From positions 1-14,132 of the forward strand of contig CAYGVA010000100.1 in assembly GCA_964353225.1 (NCBI GenBank): a stretch of DNA of 14,132 nt, written 5' to 3'. Shown piece by piece: positions 1-5,664 of this stretch (position 1 is its first letter; every line of letters starts with the position of its first letter). The DNA is from PCC-6406 sp964353225. GTDB taxonomy: Bacteria > Cyanobacteriota > Cyanobacteriia > Phormidesmidales > Phormidesmidaceae. The position numbers were made by a program, and so were the translations under genes. The notes under the pieces are model-generated. The model saw only the letters and a program-made list of their open reading frames with translations. It ran no database searches and was not told where the DNA came from.

Positions 1-83
1 GTTTTCAGCTTAGGCATAACTTTAACTTGGGTTTGGACACAGTCTTTAATCATACACTGAGGTTCTGAGTCCCCACAAGCACA

Positions 84-719
84 ATGCCTCCTGAAGCTCC
101 CCTTACTGGCCATTCTCCCCCCCGTGATGATGGGGTTATTAAGTATCACTGCCACTGGCAGGTCAGCCCACCCATTGTTGACCCTGCCATGGCTGATGTC
201 ATTGAGTGGCGAGATCGCCTTTATCGCCACGGATTAATTGGGGTCTACCCCGATGGGGTGGGCTACGGCAACCTCAGCCATCGCCATGGTGAGGGGGGCT
301 TTCTGATTTCGGGCACCCAAACCGGACACCTGCCCACCACCACCCCAGGGCACTATGCCTGGGTGAAGGCTTGGGACATTGCCGCCAACGGACTGCACTG
401 TGACGGTCCGGTACAGGCTTCTTCAGAATCTTTAACCCACGCCGCCCTATACGAACAAACAAAAGAGATTCAGGCCATCGTCCATGGTCACCATCCCCAG
501 TTATGGCAACGCTACCAGCAGGTCTTACCCACCACCCGACCGGAGGCGCCCTATGGCACCCCGGCCATGGCCGCTGAAATGGGGCGACTATTTCGCGAGA
601 GTGATGTGGCCGAACAGCGCGTACTAATTATGGCGGGTCATGAAGATGGCATTCTCAGCTTTGGCCGCACTTTAGATGCAGCCGCTAGGGTCATGCTGGA
701 CCTATTGTCCCGTCATTGA
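84..719 (+). CDS. Class II aldolase/adducin-domain protein
   Basis: This encodes a 211-residue cytosolic protein with the class II aldolase/adducin fold. Visible signatures are YGNLSHR (61-67), ISGTQTG (75-81), an ES pair followed by THAALY (115-123), the metal-site motif HGHHP (134-138) and AGHEDGILSFG (184-194), which supplies a third histidine. The family includes sugar-phosphate aldolases, epimerases and dehydratases that hold a divalent metal with three histidines; the exact substrate cannot be read from the sequence. The first 30 residues are proline-rich and poorly conserved-looking. No clear Shine-Dalgarno precedes the ATG, so a later start is possible. The family call is firm and the reaction is unknown. 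The gene stands alone; the next feature is a hairpin just after its stop. Confidence 0.85.
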   Translation: MPPEAPLTGHSPPRDDGVIKYHCHWQVSPPIVDPAMADVIEWRDRLYRHGLIGVYPDGVGYGNLSHRHGEGGFLISGTQTGHLPTTTPGHYAWVKAWDIAANGLHCDGPVQASSESLTHAALYEQTKEIQAIVHGHHPQLWQRYQQVLPTTRPEAPYGTPAMAAEMGRLFRESDVAEQRVLIMAGHEDGILSFGRTLDAAARVMLDLLSRH

Positions 720-728
720 GCGTTTTCA

Positions 729-765
729 GGTTCAGGGTAGGATTCGACTTAGCTCAACCCTGACC
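729..765 (+). terminator. Hairpin after the aldolase-family gene
   Basis: CAGGGT (733-738) pairs with ACCCTG (757-762), and GGT (729-731) extends the stem with ACC (763-765) across one bulged T. The loop is 18 bases. It begins ten bases after the stop codon, but no U-tract follows, so termination is only a guess. Its right end overlaps the first arm of the long inverted repeat. Confidence 0.35.
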
Positions 766-821
766 ATATCCAAATCCGTAGTCCGCCCTGCGGTAAAAAC
801 TCAAGTTTTCAAGTTGGATGT
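762..821 (+). repeat. Long inverted repeat, left arm
   Basis: The arm carries two neighbouring hairpins: CCGTAG (776-781) with CTGCGG (788-793), joined by one G-T pair, and the perfect palindrome AAAACT-CA-AGTTTT (796-809). It ends in AAGTTGGATGT. The order and sequence match the reverse complement of 1777-1835. It lies just upstream of the ribosome binding site of the membrane protein gene at 863. Confidence 0.8.
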
Positions 822-862
822 GATTAAAGTAAATTGGCCCGCAGCCCGCAGGACTTATCCCC

Positions 863-1525
863 ATGCCCTTCAACGTGAATGGAATCGGCACCATCTACTA
901 CGGCAGGCGCGACTTTCGTCCCGACGGGTCCTACATCACTACCGAGTGGTTCATTTTAATGATGATGCCGATCGCGCCGCTATGCACCTTTCGAGTGTGG
1001 CCGATCACGGTCGCGCCGCAGTCTTGGTTTGCGCTAACCGAAAGGTATAAAGTCCAGCGGTTAAAGCTCTGTTGGTCCCAGGTAGGTCATGCTTATGGGG
1101 CCGGTTGTTTGATTGTGGCGGGCTTGGTGGGCGCATGGGTCGCTTTAGTCTATGTCATCACGCTAGGGCTAGGGCCGTTTTTTCTAGCCCTGATGCTGTT
1201 GGTGCTCATGGCCATAGGTCTGGTACATTGCACCCGCCCGCCTGAAGGGGTGGTGTCATCATCAGTACGAGGGGAGCCCAACCATCCGCTGAACCAGTAC
1301 CAGCAAATTTGGGTGACGGCAGCGCAGCTCCGAGATCGCGCCACGGTCTCTATCCCCCATCCAGAAAAGTCCTCCCAGATCGCCATTGCGCTACATCCCG
1401 ACATGAAAAATCGTTGGGTGCGTTGCCCAGGAGCAGTGGCGGCAGGCCAAGGGCATCTTCTAGTGTTAGTGCGGGTCCACTGGATTAGGGCACTGCTTTC
1501 TCAGCGAGGGCGATTTTTTTCATGA
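863..1525 (+). CDS. Membrane protein with a DnaJ C-terminal-like domain, function unknown
   Basis: The product has 220 residues. An N-terminal block (about 8-45) contains YYGRRDF, DGSYITTEWF and a hydrophobic MMMPIAPL stretch, a pattern I associate with an uncharacterised membrane protein family. Two membrane segments follow (about 78-98 and 103-123). The C-terminal part (about 148-205) reads like one DnaJ substrate-binding beta domain: IWVTAAQLRDRATVSIP, then a basic-glycine stretch WVRCPGAVAAGQGHLLV. This likeness is my inference from pattern. There is no J domain with an HPD motif. The start is supported by AGGA at 850-853, nine bases before the ATG. The tail after about residue 207 matches nothing I know and may be altered. 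The gene sits between the two inverted-repeat arms. Confidence 0.6.
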   Translation: MPFNVNGIGTIYYGRRDFRPDGSYITTEWFILMMMPIAPLCTFRVWPITVAPQSWFALTERYKVQRLKLCWSQVGHAYGAGCLIVAGLVGAWVALVYVITLGLGPFFLALMLLVLMAIGLVHCTRPPEGVVSSSVRGEPNHPLNQYQQIWVTAAQLRDRATVSIPHPEKSSQIAIALHPDMKNRWVRCPGAVAAGQGHLLVLVRVHWIRALLSQRGRFFS

Positions 1526-1550
1526 TTGAAGCTAAACTCCGTCCCGCTCG

Positions 1551-1564
1551 AAAACTAGAGTTTT
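1551..1564. repeat. Third AAAACT-N2-AGTTTT palindrome
   Basis: The sequence AAAACT-AG-AGTTTT has the same stem as the palindromes in both inverted-repeat arms but a different two-base centre. It is followed at once by the palindrome GCCTAGGC (1565-1572). It lies 26 bases after the stop of the membrane protein gene and could also act as a small terminator-like hairpin. Confidence 0.6.
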
Positions 1565-1585
1565 GCCTAGGCGGCTAAGAAACAG

Positions 1586-1738
1586 ATGGGAAATCAGGTT
1601 TTCACGGCAATTGACCCCATGCAGGAAACGACGGCTCTCAACAGAGACGTGGCTTACATCATCGATCTAGAGCGGTGTTCAAAAATCCTTGCTAAGGTTC
1701 AGCGGATCGCTGACAGCAAGGTTAAGGTTGAAGACTAG
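1586..1738 (+). CDS. Possible 50-residue small protein, unknown
   Basis: An ATG-initiated ORF of 50 codons ends in TAG just before the right inverted-repeat arm. Its second half (DLERCSKILAKVQRIADSKV) is a plausible amphipathic helix with alternating charge, faintly like the first helix of an ACT domain. There is no clear ribosome binding site. It may be a remnant of a longer gene or chance coding. I do not recognise it. Confidence 0.25.
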   Translation: MGNQVFTAIDPMQETTALNRDVAYIIDLERCSKILAKVQRIADSKVKVED

Positions 1739-1776
1739 GGCAACGGCCTGCCCATCGCAGGTTCATATCGAAACCT

Positions 1777-1835
1777 ACATCCAACTTAAAACTTGAGTTT
1801 TTACCGTAGGACAAGCTACGGGTTTGGATATGGCC
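1777..1835 (-). repeat. Long inverted repeat, right arm
   Basis: This is the reverse-complement partner of 762-821. It contains the perfect palindrome AAAACT-TG-AGTTTT (1788-1801) and the perfect hairpin CCGTAG-GACAAG-CTACGG (1804-1821). The G-T pair of the left arm is a G-C/A-T match here, so the substitution keeps the stem. The arm ends 23 bases before the adenylate kinase GTG start, so it is probably part of that gene's leader. Confidence 0.8.
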
Positions 1836-1858
1836 ATTTAATTTCAGGGAGGGGAATT

Positions 1859-2410
1859 GTGAGACTGATTTTACTGGGGGGGCCTGGCGCGGGTAAGGGC
1901 ACCCAGGCCAAGCGATTAAGCCAGTCTTTAGCGATTCCTTGGATTTCTTCGGGGGATTTATTGCATGGGGCCATCACCGCCCAAACTGAACTGGGGCAGG
2001 CAGTGCAGGCCACCGTCGAGCGAGGGGAGTTCGTTAAGGATGAAACCATGATTGCGCTGATGCGCGATCGCCTCAGCCAACCCGATGCCCAACGGGGCTG
2101 GTTATTGGATGGTTATCCCCGCACCGCCTTCCAAGCCGAGGAACTCGATTTTTTGCTGGATGAAATTCAGCAACAGGTGGATCAGGCGATCTGGCTCGAC
2201 GTCCCCAAGGAAATCTTGATCGAACGCTCCTTGGGCCGATCACGATCGGACGATCACCCCGAGGCCCTAAAACGACGCATTGAGCTGCTCTACGAAAAGA
2301 CGTTGACCATGCTCGACTACTACGGCTATCGCCAAAAACTCCTGAAGGTGAATGGCAATCAACCCCCAGAAACTGTAGAAGCCGTCATCCGCGATCATTT
2401 GGGTTTGTAG
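1859..2410 (+). CDS. adk: Adenylate kinase, short form
   Basis: This cytosolic enzyme interconverts ATP + AMP and 2 ADP. From the GTG at 1859 the protein has 183 residues. It shows the P-loop GGPGAGKGT (7-15), the AMP-site SSGDLL (30-35), DGYPRT (84-89) with its arginine, and the arginine/aspartate cluster GRSRSDD (126-132) in place of a long lid. The zinc-binding insert of long-type kinases is absent, as is usual for short forms. The GTG start is chosen because a strong AGGGAGGGG (1846-1854) lies just before it and the family begins with this RLILLGGPG stretch; the open frame further upstream falls in the inverted-repeat arm and is not expected to be coding. A HIP1 octamer begins at the last base of the stop codon. 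Adenylate kinase is the best call; another NMP kinase specificity is less likely. Confidence 0.93.
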   Translation: MRLILLGGPGAGKGTQAKRLSQSLAIPWISSGDLLHGAITAQTELGQAVQATVERGEFVKDETMIALMRDRLSQPDAQRGWLLDGYPRTAFQAEELDFLLDEIQQQVDQAIWLDVPKEILIERSLGRSRSDDHPEALKRRIELLYEKTLTMLDYYGYRQKLLKVNGNQPPETVEAVIRDHLGL

Positions 2411-2452
2411 CGATCGCCCTAGGTCTCAAGGGGAATGGCAGAATATAGCGTT

Positions 2453-2511
2453 AGCCATTTTGATTCAGACACCTTGTGTCGTTCGGATACTGGCGCAGCA
2501 TCAAAATGGCT
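2453..2511. repeat. 12-bp inverted repeat between adk and ycf23
   Basis: AGCCATTTTGAT (2453-2464) and ATCAAAATGGCT (2500-2511) are perfect inverted copies with a 35-base loop. The structure lies 43 bases after the adk stop and 66 bases before the ycf23 start. It could end adk transcription or shape the ycf23 leader. No U-tract follows. Confidence 0.55.
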
Positions 2512-2577
2512 CGCAGTCTTGTCCTAGCCGGACTGGCGACTGCTATAAATCAGTTATGAAATCGATAAGGGGATCCA

Positions 2578-3330
2578 ATGGCAATGCACACAACACTTCA
2601 GACCGCCTTCGCCCAAGGCCAAGCCCTCAAAATCATCAGTGGCCTCACCAACCGCGATCCTGATCGGGTAGCGGCGGTGGTCAAAGCGGCAGATCAGGGG
2701 GGCGCGACCTTTTTAGATATCGCCGCTGATGCCGACTTGGTACGGATGGCGCGGCAGCTCACTCAGCTTCCCATTTGTGTCTCAGCGGTAGACCCAGAGG
2801 CGTTTTTGGCACCGGTGGCGGTGGGGGCAGACCTGATTGAAATTGGTAATTTTGATGCCTTCTATGCTGAAGGACGCCGGTTTGAAGCGGCTGAAGTGCT
2901 AGACCTCACCCGTCGCACCCGCGCCCTGCTACCCCACATCACCCTGTCGGTGACGGTGCCCCACATCCTCACCCTCGATCAACAGGTGCAACTGGCGGAA
3001 GATTTGGTCGAGATCGGGGCGGACATCATCCAAACCGAAGGGGGCACCAGCAGCCAACCCACCCATGCTGGCACCCTGGGTTTGATTGAGAAGGCGGCTC
3101 CGACCCTGGCGGCGGCTCGGGAAATTTCGCGGGTGGTGGCGGTACCGGTGCTCTGTGCTTCGGGTTTATCGGATGTGACCGCACCGATGGCGATCGCGGC
3201 GGGTGCCGCTGGGATTGGCGTGGGCTCGGCGGTGAATAAGCTCAACAGTGAACTGGCCATGGTGGCGGTGGTACGCCAATTGGTGGCGGCCTTGCAAACG
3301 GTGCAGCGTCCGGTTGGGGTGCAGGCTTAG
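2578..3330 (+). CDS. ycf23: Ycf23/DUF561 TIM-barrel protein
   Basis: The protein has 250 residues and is of the Ycf23 (DUF561) family, which is found in cyanobacteria and some plastid genomes and has no established reaction that I know. Recognisable blocks are LKIISGLTN (17-25), GGATFLDIAA (41-50), LPICVSAVDPEAF (64-76), GADLIEIGNFDAFY (83-96), GADIIQTEGG (147-156) and AAGAAGIGVGSAVNKL (207-222). Their spacing fits alternating strands and helices of a (beta/alpha)8 barrel, and the last block looks like a phosphate-binding loop. The ATG at 2578 is preceded by AAGGGG (2567-2572); an ATG two codons later is possible. The gene runs tail-to-tail with the sugar kinase, with only 10 bases between the stops. 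Confidence 0.9.
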   Translation: MAMHTTLQTAFAQGQALKIISGLTNRDPDRVAAVVKAADQGGATFLDIAADADLVRMARQLTQLPICVSAVDPEAFLAPVAVGADLIEIGNFDAFYAEGRRFEAAEVLDLTRRTRALLPHITLSVTVPHILTLDQQVQLAEDLVEIGADIIQTEGGTSSQPTHAGTLGLIEKAAPTLAAAREISRVVAVPVLCASGLSDVTAPMAIAAGAAGIGVGSAVNKLNSELAMVAVVRQLVAALQTVQRPVGVQA

Positions 3331-3340
3331 GCCCAACCGG
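3310..3340. terminator. Hairpin spanning the ycf23 stop
   Basis: CCGGTTGGG (3310-3318) and CCCAACCGG (3332-3340) form a perfect 9-bp stem with a 13-base loop that carries the ycf23 stop codon. No U-tract is present. With the neighbouring hairpin at 3347-3368 it probably ends transcription from both converging genes, or insulates them. Confidence 0.5.
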
Positions 3341-4624
3341 TCAACACTCAGGGCAATAATGCCCTGAGCCCCCCGCTTGAGCTAGGCGAGCCGTACCAAA
3401 CACCGCTTCCGTTTGCCCAGCGACATCTACCAGCACCGGTAGGTGTCGCTGTCGTATGGCCGTCCAAGTCGGGTTCTGAGCCCCGCCCCCCGCCGTCATC
3501 ACCCGCGTCAATGCAGATGCCCCCAAGCCTTGCAACTGCTGGTACCCCGCCGCTTCAATCCGAGCCATGCCTGCCAACATGCCGTGCAAAAAATCCTGGG
3601 GATGCCCAGGCCGAGGCTCCAACCGAGGCGGATAGGTCGGATCATTGATGGGAAAGCGCTCCCCTGGGGTGAGGAGCGGATAATAGTCGAGCCCAGGCGG
3701 CATCGCTGGATCGATCGCCTGACTCAGCCGCACCAACTCCGCCTCGGTGAAAAAAGCACTCAGCACCGCACCGCCTGTATTCGACGCGCCCCCCACCAGC
3801 CACAGATCCCCAAACCGGTGGCTATAGATGCCCAGGCTGCGATCCTCCACCCGCGTCTTACTCAGCAGCTTCAGCACCAAGGTGGACCCGAGAGAGGTGA
3901 CCGCCTCCCCCGGTTGGCTTGCCCCACTGGCAATAAAGGCGGCAATGCTGTCGGTGGTGCCCGCCTGAACCTGGCAGTGGGGGCTGAGGCCGTAGCGTTG
4001 CACAGCGCTGGCGCTCACCGGCCCCACCCTTGCCCCGGGGGCGCGCACTTGCGGCAGCAACGGGGCTACCGAGAGGGCTTGCAACCAGGCTGGATAGGCC
4101 AACGCGTCAACGTCATAGCCAATCTTGAGGGCATTGTGATAATCACTGATGCCCAGTTGGCCATGGAGTTGGGCCGCGAGCCAATCGGCTTGGTGCAGGC
4201 AGTAGCAGGCTTGCTGCCAAATCGTTGGGGGCAGGTTGGTCTGCCACCACAACAGCTTTGCCAAGCTAGAGGTGGCGCTCAGCACCGGACTATTATCAGG
4301 GGCCAGCTTTTGGAGCTGCGGCAAAATGCTTTGACCCCGATTGTCGTTGTAGAGCAGGGGGGCCGTTAGGGAATGGCCCGCGCGATCGCACAACAAAACC
4401 GTCCCTGAGGTGCCATTAAGGGCGATCGCCCCAATCTCCCGCCGCACCACCACGGGAATCGCAAGCAATAATGACTGCAATGCCCACTGCCATTGTTCGG
4501 CCCCATCGGGTTGGGGCGCTTCATCGAATCGAATGCGCCCTTGGCAGACCACAACTTGGCGATCGTCCAGCACCATGATCCGAGCACCCGACGTCCCAAA
4601 ATCGATCCCGGCCGCATAGGTCAT
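3341..4624 (-). CDS. FGGY-family carbohydrate kinase, probable D-ribulose kinase
   Basis: The protein has 427 residues from the ATG at 4624. The N-terminal actin-like domain begins GIDFGTSGAR with D8 and T11 in the ATP/metal site. The second domain has AGTTDSIAAF with the expected catalytic base D225, SLGSTL (245-250), GGASNTGGA (278-286) and the nucleotide loop TAGGGAQNPTW (377-387). The family phosphorylates free sugars with ATP. The cyanobacterial and plant subgroup with short N-terminus, known from Synechococcus SePSK, acts on D-ribulose; membership is my inference from overall layout and length. The longer frame up to 4684 is rejected because those residues overlap the terminator of apcF. 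Only a weak AGGGA lies upstream. The far C-terminus overlaps a strong hairpin at 3347-3368. Confidence 0.88.
   Translation of the reverse strand: MTYAAGIDFGTSGARIMVLDDRQVVVCQGRIRFDEAPQPDGAEQWQWALQSLLLAIPVVVRREIGAIALNGTSGTVLLCDRAGHSLTAPLLYNDNRGQSILPQLQKLAPDNSPVLSATSSLAKLLWWQTNLPPTIWQQACYCLHQADWLAAQLHGQLGISDYHNALKIGYDVDALAYPAWLQALSVAPLLPQVRAPGARVGPVSASAVQRYGLSPHCQVQAGTTDSIAAFIASGASQPGEAVTSLGSTLVLKLLSKTRVEDRSLGIYSHRFGDLWLVGGASNTGGAVLSAFFTEAELVRLSQAIDPAMPPGLDYYPLLTPGERFPINDPTYPPRLEPRPGHPQDFLHGMLAGMARIEAAGYQQLQGLGASALTRVMTAGGGAQNPTWTAIRQRHLPVLVDVAGQTEAVFGTARLAQAGGSGHYCPEC
3347..3368. terminator. 9-bp perfect hairpin inside the kinase 3' end
   Basis: CTCAGGGCA (3347-3355) pairs with TGCCCTGAG (3360-3368) around an ATAA loop. 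It encodes the last residues of the kinase and lies just past ycf23, so on the plus strand it is well placed to terminate ycf23. No U-tract follows on either strand. Confidence 0.5.
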
Positions 4625-4662
4625 GGCGTCATCCCTAAAGGTTGAATAATGTCCCCAGCAAA

Positions 4663-4689
4663 ACGGGGTACCCGCTATGGGCACCCCGT
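4663..4689 (-). terminator. Terminator of apcF
   Basis: On the minus strand ACGGGGT pairs with ACCCCGT, the stem continues through a G-U pair and CCC/GGG, and the loop is five bases. Four Us start at the last stem base. The inner pair is G-U only in the minus-strand RNA (A/C on the plus strand), which fits a transcript coming from apcF. It lies 31 bases after the apcF stop and 38 bases before the sugar kinase start, so the two genes are likely separate units. Confidence 0.7.
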
Positions 4690-4720
4690 CATCTCACCAT
4701 TTTTAAATTAGCCCGTGACG

Positions 4721-5230
4721 TTAAACGTTAACCTCACTGAGCTCCTGAAGCATGTAATCAAAGGGTTGATCGACAAAAGTAGTATCGGCGATACCGGCCT
4801 CAGCGACTTTCTCCTTGATCATGTCTTTCATAATTTGAATGCCGATGACCGTAGACCCAATGGGCACTCCCAAAGAGTTGTAGGTTTCCCGCAGGCCCTG
4901 AAGAACCCGCTCGTCTAAGACGTGGGTGTTACCCGCCACCAAAGCATAGCTGCCGTAGCGAAGGTAATAGTCCATATCCCGCAGACAAGCGGCATAGCGA
5001 CGGGTGGTGTAGGCATTGCCACCGGGTCGCAACAATTCTGGCACGGTTTCAAACAAGCGTGAACCTGCCGCCCGCACTAATTCTGCGGCATTGGCGCTGA
5101 TCACAGCGGCTGCTTGGATGCGGGCAGAACCCGTCTCAAAGTAGGACTTGAGTGAGTCAATCGCAGTGCCATCTAAGTAGCGACCGGTGGAATCGTAGTT
5201 GCGAATTAAAGTAGTAACTGCGTCCTGCAT
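4721..5230 (-). CDS. apcF: Allophycocyanin beta-18 subunit, phycobilisome core
   Basis: This 169-residue globin-fold biliprotein belongs to the allophycocyanin core of the phycobilisome, on the thylakoid stromal face. ApcF pairs with the core-membrane linker ApcE in the terminal-emitter trimer. The chromophore cysteine is C82 in YAACLRDMDYYLRY (79-92), and the asparagine that is methylated in beta subunits is N72 in RPGGNAYTTRR (68-78). ApcF rather than ApcB is indicated by the length (169 against about 161), by RNYDSTGRYLD near the N-terminus and by the C-terminal FVDQPFDYMLQELSEV region. GGGAG lies about 11 bases before the ATG. As is common for apcF, it is not next to other phycobilisome genes. 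A rho-independent-type terminator follows. Confidence 0.95.
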   Translation of the reverse strand: MQDAVTTLIRNYDSTGRYLDGTAIDSLKSYFETGSARIQAAAVISANAAELVRAAGSRLFETVPELLRPGGNAYTTRRYAACLRDMDYYLRYGSYALVAGNTHVLDERVLQGLRETYNSLGVPIGSTVIGIQIMKDMIKEKVAEAGIADTTFVDQPFDYMLQELSEVNV

Positions 5231-5664
5231 TTAAGGTGTTTCTCCCAATCAGTCGTACATATCCCTGCAAAAGCAAAAACGAACAACTTTGCCGCCGCTG
5301 GAATGGGTCCAAGAATTTGCTAAACGCCCCAACAGACCGACCTTTGAACTATCGAGCCTGCGGACATTTCCAGGAGCAAGTTTATCACGCCCCCTTGCGC
5401 CCCTGAGGGGGTTCCTGAGAAACATGAAGCTATGAGGGGGGTTCCTGTTACAAACCGACATGTATCGACATGGGTCAATGGCACTCCAGAATTTGATGCA
5501 GGGGTCGGCCCCTTGCCCTTTTCTGGCGAGGGCGACGGTGGTGCGCGGTTCTTGGCAATGCTTTTGTGCTGGGGGCCGGATGCGCTGCCAGCCCTTGTCC
5601 GTCTGAAAGTCGTTACAATTCTTGAAGCCCACCATGGGCTGACGTCGTCACCGACAGCTTTTTT
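5231..5664. other. 434-bp divergent intergenic region
   Basis: No credible gene is seen between apcF (-) and the methyltransferase (+); the open frames here lack family features and start signals. The region must hold both promoters. It contains CCCC-TGA-GGGG (5400-5410), a direct repeat of TGAGGGGGTTCCTG (5404-5417 and, with one extra G, 5433-5447), a heptamer pair CGACATG at 5456 and 5466 with ten-base spacing, and two octamers GTTACAAA (5447-5454) and GTTACAAT (5612-5619). The last two match single half-sites of the HLR1 element bound by RpaB. Regulatory meaning is unproven. Confidence 0.5.

Larger units (their letters stand above)
762..1835. mobile_element. Inverted-repeat-bounded segment, possible non-autonomous element
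   Basis: Positions 762-821 and 1777-1835 are inverted copies of each other, with about seven mismatches and one indel over about 60 bases. Between them lie a membrane protein gene and a 50-residue ORF, but no transposase. There is no HIP1 octamer inside, while 13 occur elsewhere in the window; in about 1 kb that is weak evidence of foreign origin. No target duplication was identified, and the outer ends are poorly defined. The segment could be a mobile cassette, a pair of REP-like repeats that happen to flank a gene, or transcription-control hairpins. Confidence 0.4.

Noticed and set aside
20..42. AACTTTAACTTGGGTTT as a further copy of the inverted-repeat arm
   Set aside because: The match is short and imperfect, and the accompanying CCGTAG hairpin is missing.
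676..1050. Plus-strand open frame of 124 codons overlapping the aldolase end and the membrane gene
   Set aside because: It runs through the inverted-repeat arm, overlaps two better-supported genes in other frames and shows no family pattern.
1586..1738. Remnant of a RelA/SpoT-type ACT domain
   Set aside because: Only one helix-like stretch resembles it; the strands and the rest of the protein are absent, so the likeness is too weak to name.
1793..1858. Upstream ATG extension of adenylate kinase
   Set aside because: The added residues are encoded by the repeat arm, while GTG 1859 has a strong Shine-Dalgarno and gives the family N-terminus.
3443..4369. Long plus-strand open frame (308 codons) opposite the sugar kinase
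   Set aside because: Its product is rich in Arg, Pro and His, as expected for a shadow frame, while the minus-strand frame has all FGGY motifs.
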